Assembly: GCF_003386095.1 (NCBI RefSeq)
Contig: NZ_QREG01000012.1
Location: 1-64,000, forward strand
Reading direction: 5' to 3'
DNA length: 64,000 nt
Source of the DNA: Marinoscillum furvescens DSM 4134
GTDB taxonomy: Bacteria; Bacteroidota; Bacteroidia; Cytophagales; Cyclobacteriaceae
A program made the translations under genes and the position numbers. Positions 26,518 through 35,610 of the stretch are shown here, piece by piece (within the stretch, counting starts at the first letter, position 1; each line of letters starts with the position of its first letter). The notes under the pieces are model-generated. The model saw only the letters and a list, made by a program, of their open reading frames with translations, was not told the origin of the DNA and did not search any database.

Positions 26518-29500
26518 ATGTCTTATATGAAACGACTATTAACACTCATCATAGCTATAGGCATTTGCCGTTTGGGTTACGCTCAAACTGAAAATGCAGC
26601 GAGCGCCCAATCCATCGGGGGAGCAGCGGTTACCGGAGGTAACTTCTCCTCTCACGTAGTGGTTGGCGAGCAAGGCCCTAGTGGTCAGGTAGCTTCGGCT
26701 GGAGGATTGAAAATGTATACTGGTTTTATGCCGGCAGCATTCATGACTACCGAAGCAGATACCACTGCGGTAAATGAACAGGACAAGGCAGCTTTGGTGG
26801 CTATTTACCAAGCTACCGGAGGTGATACCGCCTGGATCAAGAAAGAAGGGTGGTTGTCAGGTTCTCCGAGGTTTTGGACTGGTGTATCTATCAGTGAAGG
26901 CGGGCGTGTGGTTGGACTGGAACTACCGAACAATAACCTCGTAGGAAGTCTTCCCGGAGAGCTTACAAGTCTTGATTCTCTGGAGTTTTTGCGCCTGGGC
27001 AATAACATGCTTTCTGGTGATTTGCCAGATAGCATTGATAAGTTAACTGTGCTCAACGACCTTGTTCTCAAAAACAATCAGCTGGACGGCTCGATTCCAC
27101 CAACTATAGTCTCCTTGACTGGCCTGGTGAGAATTGATCTTTCTGGAAACCAGATGATTGGTGAAATTCCCGAAGGGATGTCAGTGTTGACAGAGTTGAG
27201 AGATTTCCAAATTCAGGACAACCAATTCATTGGCTTTTTCCCTCAGGAGGTGGCTCAAATTTCTACTTTAGAGCGACTTGATCTTTCTGGGAATCAGTTT
27301 GAAGGAGATCTGCCAGCTTTGGACTTAGAAGCATCCGCGTTGGCTGTGCTTGATATCAGTAGCAATTTCTTCGGAGGTACACTTCCAGAAACGTGGGGCA
27401 AAGCGCCTTCACTCAAAGAATTTAGACTGGATAGCAACGAATTTGAAGGAGAGATTCCTGTAGAATGGTCAGGACTTACATCACTGCAGTTGCTGGATTT
27501 GAGTGCCAACTCACTTTCGGGTAGCTTAGGCACGGTTTCGAGCCTTCCTGAATTACACGCACTGAATGCACGTGGAAACAGATTTACCGCTCTTGGAGAA
27601 TCCATAGGAAGTCGTATGCAGCAGTTGATGGCTACCTATAATTACCTCGATTTTGGAGACTTTGAAGCAAACAATTCTCTGATTCAGGAAAATGTAATTC
27701 GTGTAAACCCACAGGATTCCTTATTTGATCCGGTAGATTCTCTGCACGAGGTAGGAAGTCCTATTGAGATTATTTATGCTGTGAGTGGAGACTTTAATAC
27801 TTACAGATGGTATAAAGATGGAGAGTTAGTAGCAGACCAAAACTCTAATTCCATCTTGATTAACAGTCCGGACTTTCAACATCAAGGAACTTATGTGTTG
27901 GAAATAAGGAATGAACTCTACCCAGACATTAAACTGTATACTTCGGGTTTTACACTTAAGCTTTCATCTTTAGAGCGAGACAAAGAAGCACTACTGGCAT
28001 TTTTGGGTGCCTTGACTGAAAAGTTTACTCCAGAAAACTGGTCCGAGAGCAATGAGCTGACGAGTGATTGGGAGGGAGTAACAGTAGAGAACAACCGGGT
28101 GACACGTCTGGAACTCCCGGGCACTGCTGAGAAGCAATTCATAGGTAATGTTTCGCCAAGGTTTAGAGAGCTAAACGGAATTCAGGTGCTGGACTTGAGT
28201 AATCACCAGTTACGATCATTTCCTGATGTCTCTAAGTGGGAAGGACTCACGAGTCTTAATATCAGTGGGAATAGACTGTCATTCCAGCACATCATTCCGA
28301 ATGTAAATATTGATGGAATCACGTACAGCCCACAGAGACGTTGGCATGTTACGCTCAATGACACCTTGCAGGCTGGAGCAGATTACCTTGTCACAGTCCC
28401 AGATCTGGGCAAAGGCACAGAGTATCAATGGAATTTTGGTCCATTGGTTCCTGGTAGGCCGTTCAACAATGATGTAAGCCCAATAGAAGGAGCGAACAGT
28501 AGACGCTATCAAATCGAAGGGTTGGACTATGACCAGCAAGGCACCTACCGTGTAGATGCTACGCACCCGCTAGTGCCCGGTCTAACTATCACCAGTCGTA
28601 ACCGAAACCTTTGGGCAAGTACGGATTTGTTTGGAACAGTTTATTCAGATGAAACTCAGTCCTTGCTTACTGCCGGTACGGTAGCTATTTACCGGGTTAC
28701 AGAGCCTCCCTTTTACCTGGAAGATACTGTCTCTGTCGATGGTTTTGGACAGTACAAATTCGAAGATTTAGTATTGGGTGATTTCATTCTTTTGGTAAGG
28801 CCTGATCGGGAGGTTTATCCTCTTAGTAAAGCGGCAGGAGCTACGAATATCGTTCAGACTTATTACATAAAGAGTGAGTTCGACACGGCAGCAGTTAAGC
28901 TGATTGTCCGCGACCGTATTGAAAATGTTAATATTGAGATGGTCAACTATACTGTCCCTACACCTCAGTCAAATGGTGCGACTTTCAATGGAGTTTTGGA
29001 AGAAGAATTGCCCGCAGATTCTGTAGGTGATGAGGAGTCGAATGGTCGTATTTTGGCCCGTAGGAAAGTTAAACGTGCTGGTTGTTCCATGCGCAGGTTT
29101 GTAAGAAGAGGACGTATGGACCAGGAAGAGGGGACTTATGAACTCTATGCTTACGTTGAATCTGATGATGAGGGAAGGTTTCAATTCGAAGATGTAGAGG
29201 ATGGTCAATATAAGTTGAACATTGAGTACCCCGGTGTGCCTTTGGATGAAGATGCGGCTATCTATTTCGAAGTAGGTGGTGATAAAGAAAATCAGCTTTT
29301 CGAAATTAGCGCTGTAGTTACTGAAGAAGGAATACAGGTAGAATCTAATGAGGTGCTGTACAGCTTAAAACCTTATATCAAAGAGGTAAGGCTATACCCT
29401 AATCCTACTGACGGTCAGCTGGGAATCGACTACCTCGTGTATAGAAAGCTGGATAATCTGAAAATCGAACTGATGGATATCCGAGGAACCAAACTGGTAG

Positions 29501-29637
29501 AAATGGAAATTCCTCATGCTATGGATTATCATCATGCTGAGTTAGATCTCACAGAATACGAGTCAGGAATTTATTTTGTAAACTTTACAGATGGGGCCAG
29601 ATCGTTCCGGCACCAGATAAAAGTAAGTCGTAAGTAA
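26518..29637 (+). CDS. large secreted leucine-rich-repeat protein with T9SS type A sorting domain
   Basis: 1039 residues from the ATG at 26518; an ATG at 26527 is also possible, and the upstream TTG at 26503 is unlikely. Signal peptide ends near GYAQ. A short domain with NFSSHVVVGEQG is followed by plant-type LRRs (about 90-380; repeats of LxxLxLxxNxLxGxLP form), an Ig-like domain (about 395-480), a second short LRR group (about 515-590), another Ig-like region, prealbumin-like domains (about 705-800 and 850-950), and a Por-secretion tail (VRLYPNPTDGQ, then YESGIYFVNF) over the last 80 residues. It should be exported by the type IX system and attached to the cell surface. It begins 15 bp after the S74 gene, so the two are co-expressed. 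Confidence 0.88.
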   Translation: MSYMKRLLTLIIAIGICRLGYAQTENAASAQSIGGAAVTGGNFSSHVVVGEQGPSGQVASAGGLKMYTGFMPAAFMTTEADTTAVNEQDKAALVAIYQATGGDTAWIKKEGWLSGSPRFWTGVSISEGGRVVGLELPNNNLVGSLPGELTSLDSLEFLRLGNNMLSGDLPDSIDKLTVLNDLVLKNNQLDGSIPPTIVSLTGLVRIDLSGNQMIGEIPEGMSVLTELRDFQIQDNQFIGFFPQEVAQISTLERLDLSGNQFEGDLPALDLEASALAVLDISSNFFGGTLPETWGKAPSLKEFRLDSNEFEGEIPVEWSGLTSLQLLDLSANSLSGSLGTVSSLPELHALNARGNRFTALGESIGSRMQQLMATYNYLDFGDFEANNSLIQENVIRVNPQDSLFDPVDSLHEVGSPIEIIYAVSGDFNTYRWYKDGELVADQNSNSILINSPDFQHQGTYVLEIRNELYPDIKLYTSGFTLKLSSLERDKEALLAFLGALTEKFTPENWSESNELTSDWEGVTVENNRVTRLELPGTAEKQFIGNVSPRFRELNGIQVLDLSNHQLRSFPDVSKWEGLTSLNISGNRLSFQHIIPNVNIDGITYSPQRRWHVTLNDTLQAGADYLVTVPDLGKGTEYQWNFGPLVPGRPFNNDVSPIEGANSRRYQIEGLDYDQQGTYRVDATHPLVPGLTITSRNRNLWASTDLFGTVYSDETQSLLTAGTVAIYRVTEPPFYLEDTVSVDGFGQYKFEDLVLGDFILLVRPDREVYPLSKAAGATNIVQTYYIKSEFDTAAVKLIVRDRIENVNIEMVNYTVPTPQSNGATFNGVLEEELPADSVGDEESNGRILARRKVKRAGCSMRRFVRRGRMDQEEGTYELYAYVESDDEGRFQFEDVEDGQYKLNIEYPGVPLDEDAAIYFEVGGDKENQLFEISAVVTEEGIQVESNEVLYSLKPYIKEVRLYPNPTDGQLGIDYLVYRKLDNLKIELMDIRGTKLVEMEIPHAMDYHHAELDLTEYESGIYFVNFTDGARSFRHQIKVSRK

Positions 29638-29659
29638 TTATTAGTTGTTTCAACGCATC

Positions 29660-29693
29660 AAGTCGCCTCTATTCAAACTGGAGGCGACTTTTT
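29660..29693 (+). terminator. intrinsic terminator after the LRR gene
   Basis: Perfect 10-bp stem AAGTCGCCTC (29660-29669) / GAGGCGACTT (29681-29690), 11-base loop, T-run 29689-29693 with more T after one G. Confidence 0.9.
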
Positions 29694-29884
29694 GTTTTTA
29701 AGGGACAAATCAAGAAAAGTGCTTGTGGAAATGAAAGTTGAATAAAATAGAACCTCAATTCGCTGGTCAAAAATGCCTGCCTTGTGTCCTGAAATTGCTC
29801 GAAAAAACAAATTTTTTAAGAAAACGAGGCGATTTTGATTTTTAATGAAAATATTATGTGCTGAAAATCAGTGTTTTATGAAAT

Positions 29885-30031
29885 TAAATTTCGGTCAAAA
29901 TGAAAAATACCATATTTATGGTATTGACCTTGGTAAATGGCCACTTTACCTTAGTAAAACATTTCACAGAATACTTCTGTATCTGTTCACCGCTGGTTAA
30001 GAGCCTCCCTAAGACGTAGGGGGGCTTTTTT
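29885..30031 (+). ncRNA. candidate structured small RNA ending in an intrinsic terminator
   Basis: The 392-bp gap 29638-30029 has no plausible ORF. From 29885 it carries, in order: a near -7 box TAAATTTC (29885-29892); hairpin A, AATACCAT (29906-29913) / ATGGTATT (29918-29925), extended by GGTC/GACC (29893-29896 / 29926-29929) across a bulge; hairpin B, GGTAAA (29932-29937) / TTTACC (29945-29950); hairpin C, ACAGAA (29966-29971) / TTCTGT (29975-29980); and a terminator at 30002-30031. The preceding gene already has its own terminator and the next gene is on the other strand, so the terminator at 30002 has no protein gene to serve. No known RNA family was recognised. In 29694-29884 I see nothing but AT-rich sequence. 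Confidence 0.4.
30002..30031 (+). terminator. intrinsic terminator without an upstream protein gene
   Basis: Nine-pair stem (30002-30010 with 30018-30026, one G-U), 7-base loop, six T at 30026-30031. It points into the end of the convergent pseudogene. On the - strand it lacks a T-run and would not work for that gene. Confidence 0.85.
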
Positions 30032-30674
30032 ATTTGATTGCTGTGAGAATGTCTTTGCCGAGGTAGTCGTTGCCTGGCAATTGGTACCAGGCGCGCGTCT
30101 TAGGAAACTTGATGCCACTAGTCACATGCTCACCCTCTAGTAGTATGATTTCACCACCTGGTTTTTCACTAAACATGAATTGATAAGCATTTAGTGAGTA
30201 ATCACTTTTGCGGAAGTAAAAGGTCCAAACATCTTTTGCATATGGTACAGTTATTCCAAAAACATCTTCATCATTTACTACCGTGTCTTTCACCTGGGCC
30301 ACGATGTTGGTGCCAGGGTCTTTTAGCTTCATGGGGAGCCCCCACAGGTAGAGGTAAAAGTTACGGATGGTAGCCACACGATCGCAAGGTGTGGTACCCT
30401 CTACCACAAAACAGGAATCTTCATACATGCCATGCTCGTTTGCTCCCCGGGTAAAAATGAAATAGCCTTTTTCATTTTCCAGTCCAAATGTGGTTTGTCT
30501 GATGACTCATTCATTCCTATGCTCATCTAAATGAAAGGTTCCTGAAAATGAAGGCCATCTATTTTCAGGATCGTGATAAGCAATAGCCTTGTTTAAGATC
30601 TCTGCAGCGGTCATTTGAGCGTGAGAAGCAGACCAAGTAACGAATAGCAAAAGCAAAGTGATGAGATGTTTCAT
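30030..30674 (-). pseudogene. secreted DUF6503-like protein interrupted by one in-frame TGA
   Basis: Reading from the ATG at 30674 gives a signal peptide (MKHLITLLLLFVTWSASHAQ) and AAEILNKAIAYHDPENRWPSF, then an in-frame TGA at 30509-30507. After it the same frame continues without shift (VIRQTTFGLENEKGYF and on) to 30030, giving a coherent protein of 214 codons. The pieces resemble the Bacteroidota DUF6503 family (N-terminal YHDP motif). The stop follows HRNE and could come from CGA by a single C-to-T change. Either a recent nonsense mutation or a sequencing error explains it. An internal ATG at 30428 could only make a fragment lacking the signal peptide. The function of the family is unknown to me. 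Confidence 0.75.
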
Positions 30675-30740
30675 ACTGTATAGATAAAAAAAGATTTGCC
30701 CCGAGCCAACCATTTATCATCACATGCGGTTTACAATCGT

Positions 30741-31400
30741 ATGGAAAAAGCAACCACCAAAAGAACAAAAAAGGCTATCAGTAAGGATCAGTTTAAAAAA
30801 GCATATATGGAGCATGTACTGATGCATGGTGTGAATCCTGCGTCCGTCTTTGCCTTTGCTAAAGGACTGAAAACCACAGAAGCTGAATTTTATCAATATT
30901 TCAATAGCTTCAAGGCCATGGAGCTATCCATCTGGTCTGATTGGCTAGAAGATACCCTCAAAGTATTAGAATCTGATGAAGCTTATGCCAACTACACGGT
31001 AAGAGAAAAGCTCCTGGCTTTTTATTTCACTTGGCTGGAGGCATTGAAAGACAACAGAAGTTTTGTTTTGAAGCGATTTGACGAGCTGGACAAACGAGAG
31101 CTAAACCCGCCATTTCTCTCTGGGCTTCGTTCGGCGTTCGAAGCATATGTCAATGGGCTCATCGCCGAGGGGAAAGATACCTCTGAGGTAGCTGAGCGTC
31201 CTTTTACCAATCAATATCAAAAAGCATTTTGGTTGCACTTTCTCTTTATTACGCGGTTTTGGGCCAATGACGATAGTGATGAATTTGCCAAAACGGACGC
31301 AGCGGTAGAAAAATCAGTAAATCTGGCATTTGATCTGGTAGGCAAAGGGCCACTAGACTCTATGCTTGATTTCGGCAAGTTTCTTTTTCAAAACCGCTAA
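30741..31400 (+). CDS. TetR-like transcriptional regulator
   Basis: 219 residues from the ATG at 30741 (an upstream in-frame ATG at 30696 would overlap the divergent gene's leader and adds an odd tail). The first 60 residues fit a TetR-type HTH: MHGVNPASVFAFAKGL, then TEAEFYQYFNSFKAMEL, which matches the YxxFxSKxxL recognition region. The helical C-terminal part (about 70-210) would be the ligand and dimer domain. The DNA helix is not a classical one, so binding is less sure. The next same-strand gene is the ABC1 kinase at 33569, with a convergent peptidase between; the gene ends overlap by 4 bp with that peptidase. Confidence 0.7.
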   Translation: MEKATTKRTKKAISKDQFKKAYMEHVLMHGVNPASVFAFAKGLKTTEAEFYQYFNSFKAMELSIWSDWLEDTLKVLESDEAYANYTVREKLLAFYFTWLEALKDNRSFVLKRFDELDKRELNPPFLSGLRSAFEAYVNGLIAEGKDTSEVAERPFTNQYQKAFWLHFLFITRFWANDDSDEFAKTDAAVEKSVNLAFDLVGKGPLDSMLDFGKFLFQNR

Positions 31401-33490
31401 TCGAACAGATGCTCTTCAAAAAAAGCTGAGAATAAGGCATAGTCATATAAACGATCTATTCGAGACTGCTCGCCTTGATGGCCTGCTTGCGATCGGGTAT
31501 ATAGCAGTACAGGGTTTTTCTGTTGAGGTAGGTTTTGCAGAGCAGCCGCAAATTTGTAAGCGTGTAGCGGGGGCACTCGATCGTCATTGTCACCTGTAGT
31601 GATTAGTACTGGTGGGTGGTTCACTGGTTTCAGGTTGTGATATGGTGAGTAGGCTAGGAGGTTTTGAAAGTCTAGCGAGTCTGAAACGGTGCCAAATTCA
31701 TCCACATGTTTGGTGCCTACAGTGAACTGTTCGAACCGGATCATGTCCAATACGGCGACATTCAGTAGCGCTGCCCCAAAAAGCTCAGGACGCTGAGTGA
31801 GTGCTGCCCCGGCCACCAGACCCCCATGTGAGGAGCCAGTTATGCCTATTTTGTCCGGGCGGGTATATCCTTTATCGATGAAGTGCTCTGCGGCACTGAT
31901 AAAGTCATCAAATCCTTTTTGTTTATGGTGTAGGATGCCTGATTTCCACCACTGTGGTCCCAGCTCCCCACCACCACGTATGTTTACAAAGGCAAAGACC
32001 CCTCCAGACTCTACAAAGTGAATTACTTTAGGATCATAGTAGGGAGTAGATATCGCCCCAAATCCACCATAAGCCTTGAGTAGAAAAGGGGTGTTTCCAG
32101 ATTGCTTGAGTTGGTTTTTGAACACCAAAAAGACAGGAACCTGAACTCCATCTTTAGAGGTAATATATTCCTGACTAAAACGAAACTCATCAAAATTGAA
32201 ATTGACACCTGTAGACTCTACCACTTTGTATTCGTAACTGTCCAGATCTAGCAGGCAAGTAGTAGGCGGGATGGTGAACGATTGCATAGTGAATGAAAGC
32301 CCGTTTTTATTAGGCTGAAAAGTTAGGTTGTCTATAGTGACGCCAGCTGGCAGTTTCACTTCTTTGAGGATCTGGCCGTGCCTATCGATAATCGTCAGAA
32401 ATGGAGTGCTTAATGCCTGGTAAGAAAGGGCTATGGTTTGGTCCATAAACTCATGATCTGTGAGTACCGCGCCCTCATAGGTAGGTGAAATGGGATGAAT
32501 GTCCGACGGGGCTGATTTGTTGATTTTAATAATCTGCCTTCTGTCTTTTAAGATCCCATAGAAATAAAAATGATTGTCATGGTAGTCGATAAACGAAAGG
32601 TCGAAGTTTACCTTATAGAAAAGTGGACGAAAAGCCGCAATAGACTCGGAGGGATCAAAGTAGAGCATGGTGTTTTTGCTCGTAAAGTCATTTGATACCC
32701 GCAGAAAGTACATGGTCTCTTCCGTATTGCTTTGCAGCCATAACTCATCACGGGGGTTCGAGGATTGAAATACCAGAGAGTCTTCCTCGCCATGTATAGT
32801 ATGGTAGAAAAGCTTTGGGTGTTCATTTATATCGGTAATGCCATTAAAAGGATATTTTTTGTAGAAGAACCCATTGTCATACCAGTTGATGTCCGAAAAC
32901 TTCACCCCCGTAATCACGTCTTTAGGGTGGTTGGCATCTAAAGTGGATGCAATGCGGATTTCACCCCAATCACTGCCATTTCTACTGTACTGATAGGCCA
33001 GATACTTGTCGTCCTTGCTGGGTTGGAAGTTTTGAAAAGTAATAACGTCTTTTGAAGAAATTTGTCTTGGAGCTACAAGCAGACGGTAGTCATTGAAGCT
33101 ATTGGTTTTATGATAGATCGCAGGAGTGCCAAACTCGTCATTATAAAATAGCCGGTAGTAAGAGTTGCTACCTGGGTTGTGGCTAAGTTCACGGCTACTG
33201 TTCCTCATCTCGGTGGCCATGAAGCGATTCATCTTGTTGATGGTGTTGTGCCGGTTTCTATACTTTTTTAGCTGCTTACTGCTAAGTTCGTTTTGGGCAG
33301 CTACCCAGGCCTGCACCTCTTCGGAAGTAATGTTTTCTAGCCAACGATAAGGATCCTGAACGACTACCTCATGCAGTGTATCAGCATTATTGACAGTTTT
33401 TGTGCCTGGGTATTTCAGGTTTTGAGCTCCAGATTGGAGTGCCACGAGTAAGGATATGATTAACAATTGAAATCGATACATCTTCAACAC
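31397..33490 (-). CDS. prolyl oligopeptidase family serine peptidase (S9A), secreted
   Basis: 697 residues, the normal length of prolyl oligopeptidases, with a signal peptide (about 4-22, ending SGAQ); the ATG at 33481 may be the true start. The beta-propeller covers about 80-420. The alpha/beta hydrolase domain has nucleophile Ser554 in GSSHGG, the acid in TGDNDDRVPP and the His in SQAGHQGEQS, the order of the family triad. YRWLEN near residue 49 is a family hallmark. It cleaves short proline-containing peptides, here in the periplasm. It lies between the TetR-like and ABC1 genes on the opposite strand. Confidence 0.93.
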   Translation of the reverse strand: MLKMYRFQLLIISLLVALQSGAQNLKYPGTKTVNNADTLHEVVVQDPYRWLENITSEEVQAWVAAQNELSSKQLKKYRNRHNTINKMNRFMATEMRNSSRELSHNPGSNSYYRLFYNDEFGTPAIYHKTNSFNDYRLLVAPRQISSKDVITFQNFQPSKDDKYLAYQYSRNGSDWGEIRIASTLDANHPKDVITGVKFSDINWYDNGFFYKKYPFNGITDINEHPKLFYHTIHGEEDSLVFQSSNPRDELWLQSNTEETMYFLRVSNDFTSKNTMLYFDPSESIAAFRPLFYKVNFDLSFIDYHDNHFYFYGILKDRRQIIKINKSAPSDIHPISPTYEGAVLTDHEFMDQTIALSYQALSTPFLTIIDRHGQILKEVKLPAGVTIDNLTFQPNKNGLSFTMQSFTIPPTTCLLDLDSYEYKVVESTGVNFNFDEFRFSQEYITSKDGVQVPVFLVFKNQLKQSGNTPFLLKAYGGFGAISTPYYDPKVIHFVESGGVFAFVNIRGGGELGPQWWKSGILHHKQKGFDDFISAAEHFIDKGYTRPDKIGITGSSHGGLVAGAALTQRPELFGAALLNVAVLDMIRFEQFTVGTKHVDEFGTVSDSLDFQNLLAYSPYHNLKPVNHPPVLITTGDNDDRVPPLHAYKFAAALQNLPQQKNPVLLYTRSQAGHQGEQSRIDRLYDYALFSAFFEEHLFD

Positions 33491-33568
33491 ATTAATAGCG
33501 GAAAATTATTTGAATTTTGTCAACCTTTTGTTGTTACACGCTGTTTCTCCTTCAACTAATGCAAGAAC

Positions 33569-34876
33569 ATGAAAGAACAGTCTAAAATTCCGGTAGGAAA
33601 GGTGTCGCGCGCAGCAAGGTTTGTGAAGACCGGAGCCAAAGTAGGGGGAAACTATTTGAAGCATTACGGTAGAAAGCTTCGGAACCCTGAAACAGACAGG
33701 GTGCAGCTGGACAAAGAAAATGCAGAAGATATATATGATTCACTGAGTGAGCTAAAAGGCAGTGCGTTGAAAGTGGCACAAATGCTCGCCATGGATAAAA
33801 ACCTGTTACCTACAGCATATCAGGATAAGTTTGCAATGAGCCAGTACAGTGCCCCTCCACTTTCATTTCCTTTAGTGGTCAAAACATTCAAAACAAGTTT
33901 TGGTAAAGGACCTCTGGATATGTTTGATTCTTTTACGAAAGCAGCGGTAAATGCGGCATCAATAGGTCAGGTGCATCGCGCCGAAAAGGACGGTAAAGTC
34001 TATGCGGTGAAAATACAATATCCAGGCGTTTCCGAAAGTGTACAGTCGGACCTGAAGCTCGTAAAACCTTTTGCTCTGAGGTTGTTTGGTCTCAACGAAC
34101 GCGAGCTAGACCAATACATGGACGAAGTAGAAAGTAAATTGCTGGAAGAAACTGACTACAATCTGGAAGTGCGTCGCTCGATGAAGATAGGAAAAGCATG
34201 CGCGCACATTCCCAATTTGATTTTTCCAGAATATTACCCTGAAATGTCTGCTGACCGTGTGATTACTATGGACTGGGTAGATGGGAAGCACATCAAGGAG
34301 TTTTTAGCTTCAAACCCTTCACAGGAATTTCGCAATCAGATCGGGCAGGCCATTTGGGATTTTTACCACCACCAGATACATAACTTGCGAGAAGTTCACG
34401 CTGACCCGCATCCGGGTAATTTTTTGATGCGAGAAGATGGTACGTTGGGAATCATCGATTTTGGTTGTGTAAAAGAAATTCCGGAAAGCTTTTATGATGC
34501 TTACTTCCGGCTGATGAGCAAAGACCTGGTAGCTGATAATGAGGCGTTGATGCCAATCCTTTATGGACTCAACTTTATCTATGAAGATGATAGCGAAGCA
34601 GAATTGGAGCTGTATATTGGTGTTTTTAAAGAACTTACCGGGTTACTGGGTAGACCGTTCCATACAGATACTTTCGATTTTGCAGATGATGCTTATTTCA
34701 ACGAAATCTATGCTTTAAGTGAAAAGCTAGGTAATATGAAAGAACTGCGAAACTCAAAGCATGCGCGTGGTTCCAGGCATGGTCTTTATATAAACCGCAC
34801 GTATTTTGGTCTGTATCAGTTGCTAAACATGCTAGGTGCAAAAGTGACAACAACTAAGCCCGACTGGTTGCGCTAA
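33569..34876 (+). CDS. ABC1/AarF/UbiB-family atypical protein kinase
   Basis: 435 residues with the ABC1 kinase core. The family's KxGQ motif appears as Lys68-Val-Ala-Gln71, so the Gly is replaced by Ala. The alanine-rich loop is AAVNAASIGQVHRA, the ATP lysine is Lys148 in YAVKIQYPG, the catalytic loop is HADPHPGNFL, and the metal Asp is Asp297 in IIDFGCV. Members support quinone or lipid metabolism (UbiB/COQ8), though in Bacteroidota the role is unclear. No hydrophobic C-terminal membrane segments are present, unlike E. coli UbiB. A TetR-like gene lies upstream on the same strand beyond a convergent peptidase. Confidence 0.9.
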   Translation: MKEQSKIPVGKVSRAARFVKTGAKVGGNYLKHYGRKLRNPETDRVQLDKENAEDIYDSLSELKGSALKVAQMLAMDKNLLPTAYQDKFAMSQYSAPPLSFPLVVKTFKTSFGKGPLDMFDSFTKAAVNAASIGQVHRAEKDGKVYAVKIQYPGVSESVQSDLKLVKPFALRLFGLNERELDQYMDEVESKLLEETDYNLEVRRSMKIGKACAHIPNLIFPEYYPEMSADRVITMDWVDGKHIKEFLASNPSQEFRNQIGQAIWDFYHHQIHNLREVHADPHPGNFLMREDGTLGIIDFGCVKEIPESFYDAYFRLMSKDLVADNEALMPILYGLNFIYEDDSEAELELYIGVFKELTGLLGRPFHTDTFDFADDAYFNEIYALSEKLGNMKELRNSKHARGSRHGLYINRTYFGLYQLLNMLGAKVTTTKPDWLR

Positions 34877-34968
34877 TCAGTATGTGACTGCTCATATTCG
34901 TGTACTTTTCACCCTGAATCTCACTGACATGCCTATATACAGCTGGTAATCTTTTTGTCAGGGATATG

Positions 34969-35013
34969 TGTAACATTAGTGACAATGAACCCTTATGAAT
35001 CGGGCTAGCTTTG
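34969..35013 (+). promoter_or_regulatory. operator and promoter of the YeeE/YedE pair (palindrome site 1)
   Basis: GTAAC (34970-34974)-ATTA-GTGAC (34979-34983), flanked by T and A to give TGTAAC-N4-GTGACA; a perfect -7 box TAGCTTTG at 35006-35013. The palindrome centre is 29.5 bp before the first base of the -7 box, about -42 from the likely start, the place of a class II Crp/Fnr activator. The same arrangement recurs at 37642 and 39411. Confidence 0.75.
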
Positions 35014-35049
35014 CTGTATTCTTTTTATTAATGTATTAAACTCTAGTTC

Positions 35050-35610
35050 ATGACAAACTGGTTGACAGATCCATGGCCCTGGTATGTAGCAGGTCCGTTG
35101 ATTACACTTACCATGGTATTGCTTTTTCTATTTGGGAAAACCTTCGGCGTTTCCTCTACTCTGCGCACTATCTGCTCTATTGGAGGAGCTGGTAAATGGA
35201 GTGACTTTTTTAAGTTCGATTGGCGATCTGCCGTTTGGAACTTGTTTTTTGTTGCGGGAGCCGCTATCGGTGGCTACATCGCATCTACTTATATGACTAG
35301 TGGTGAAGCAATCGCTTTGAGTGAGGCCACCACTCAGTCACTAAAACAAGTAGGAATCAAAAACCCTGGAGCAGAATTCGTGCCTTCAGAGATATTTCAG
35401 TGGGCAAATCTGGCTACCTGGCAGGGATTGCTCTTCATGGTAGTAGGAGGATTCTTAGTTGGTTTTGGTACTCGTTATGCAGGAGGCTGTACCTCAGGCC
35501 ATGCCATCACGGGTCTTAGCAATTTACAACTGCCTTCGCTTATAGCGGTAGTTGGTTTTTTTATCGGAGGCCTCATTGTTACACATTTTATTTTCCCATT
35601 CGTGTTATGA
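35050..35610 (+). CDS. YeeE/YedE-type sulfur-compound permease, first half
   Basis: A 186-residue membrane protein with about five hydrophobic segments. The YeeE/YedE hallmark GTRYAGGCTSGHAITG (about 141-156) carries the conserved Cys thought to pass thiosulfate or sulfane sulfur. Full-length YeeE proteins are fusions of two such halves; here the halves are separate, and the partner begins in the ATGA overlap at 35607. Related pairs have been called PmpA/PmpB. The location beside a persulfide dioxygenase-rhodanese gene fits import or export of thiosulfate or reduced sulfur. It has its own promoter with a Crp/Fnr-type palindrome. Confidence 0.85.
   Translation: MTNWLTDPWPWYVAGPLITLTMVLLFLFGKTFGVSSTLRTICSIGGAGKWSDFFKFDWRSAVWNLFFVAGAAIGGYIASTYMTSGEAIALSEATTQSLKQVGIKNPGAEFVPSEIFQWANLATWQGLLFMVVGGFLVGFGTRYAGGCTSGHAITGLSNLQLPSLIAVVGFFIGGLIVTHFIFPFVL

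Noticed and set aside
30507-30509. TGA read as selenocysteine
   Set aside because: No hairpin of SECIS type was noticed after the codon, the position is not a known redox Cys site, and no Sec genes are in the window; a nonsense change or error is simpler.
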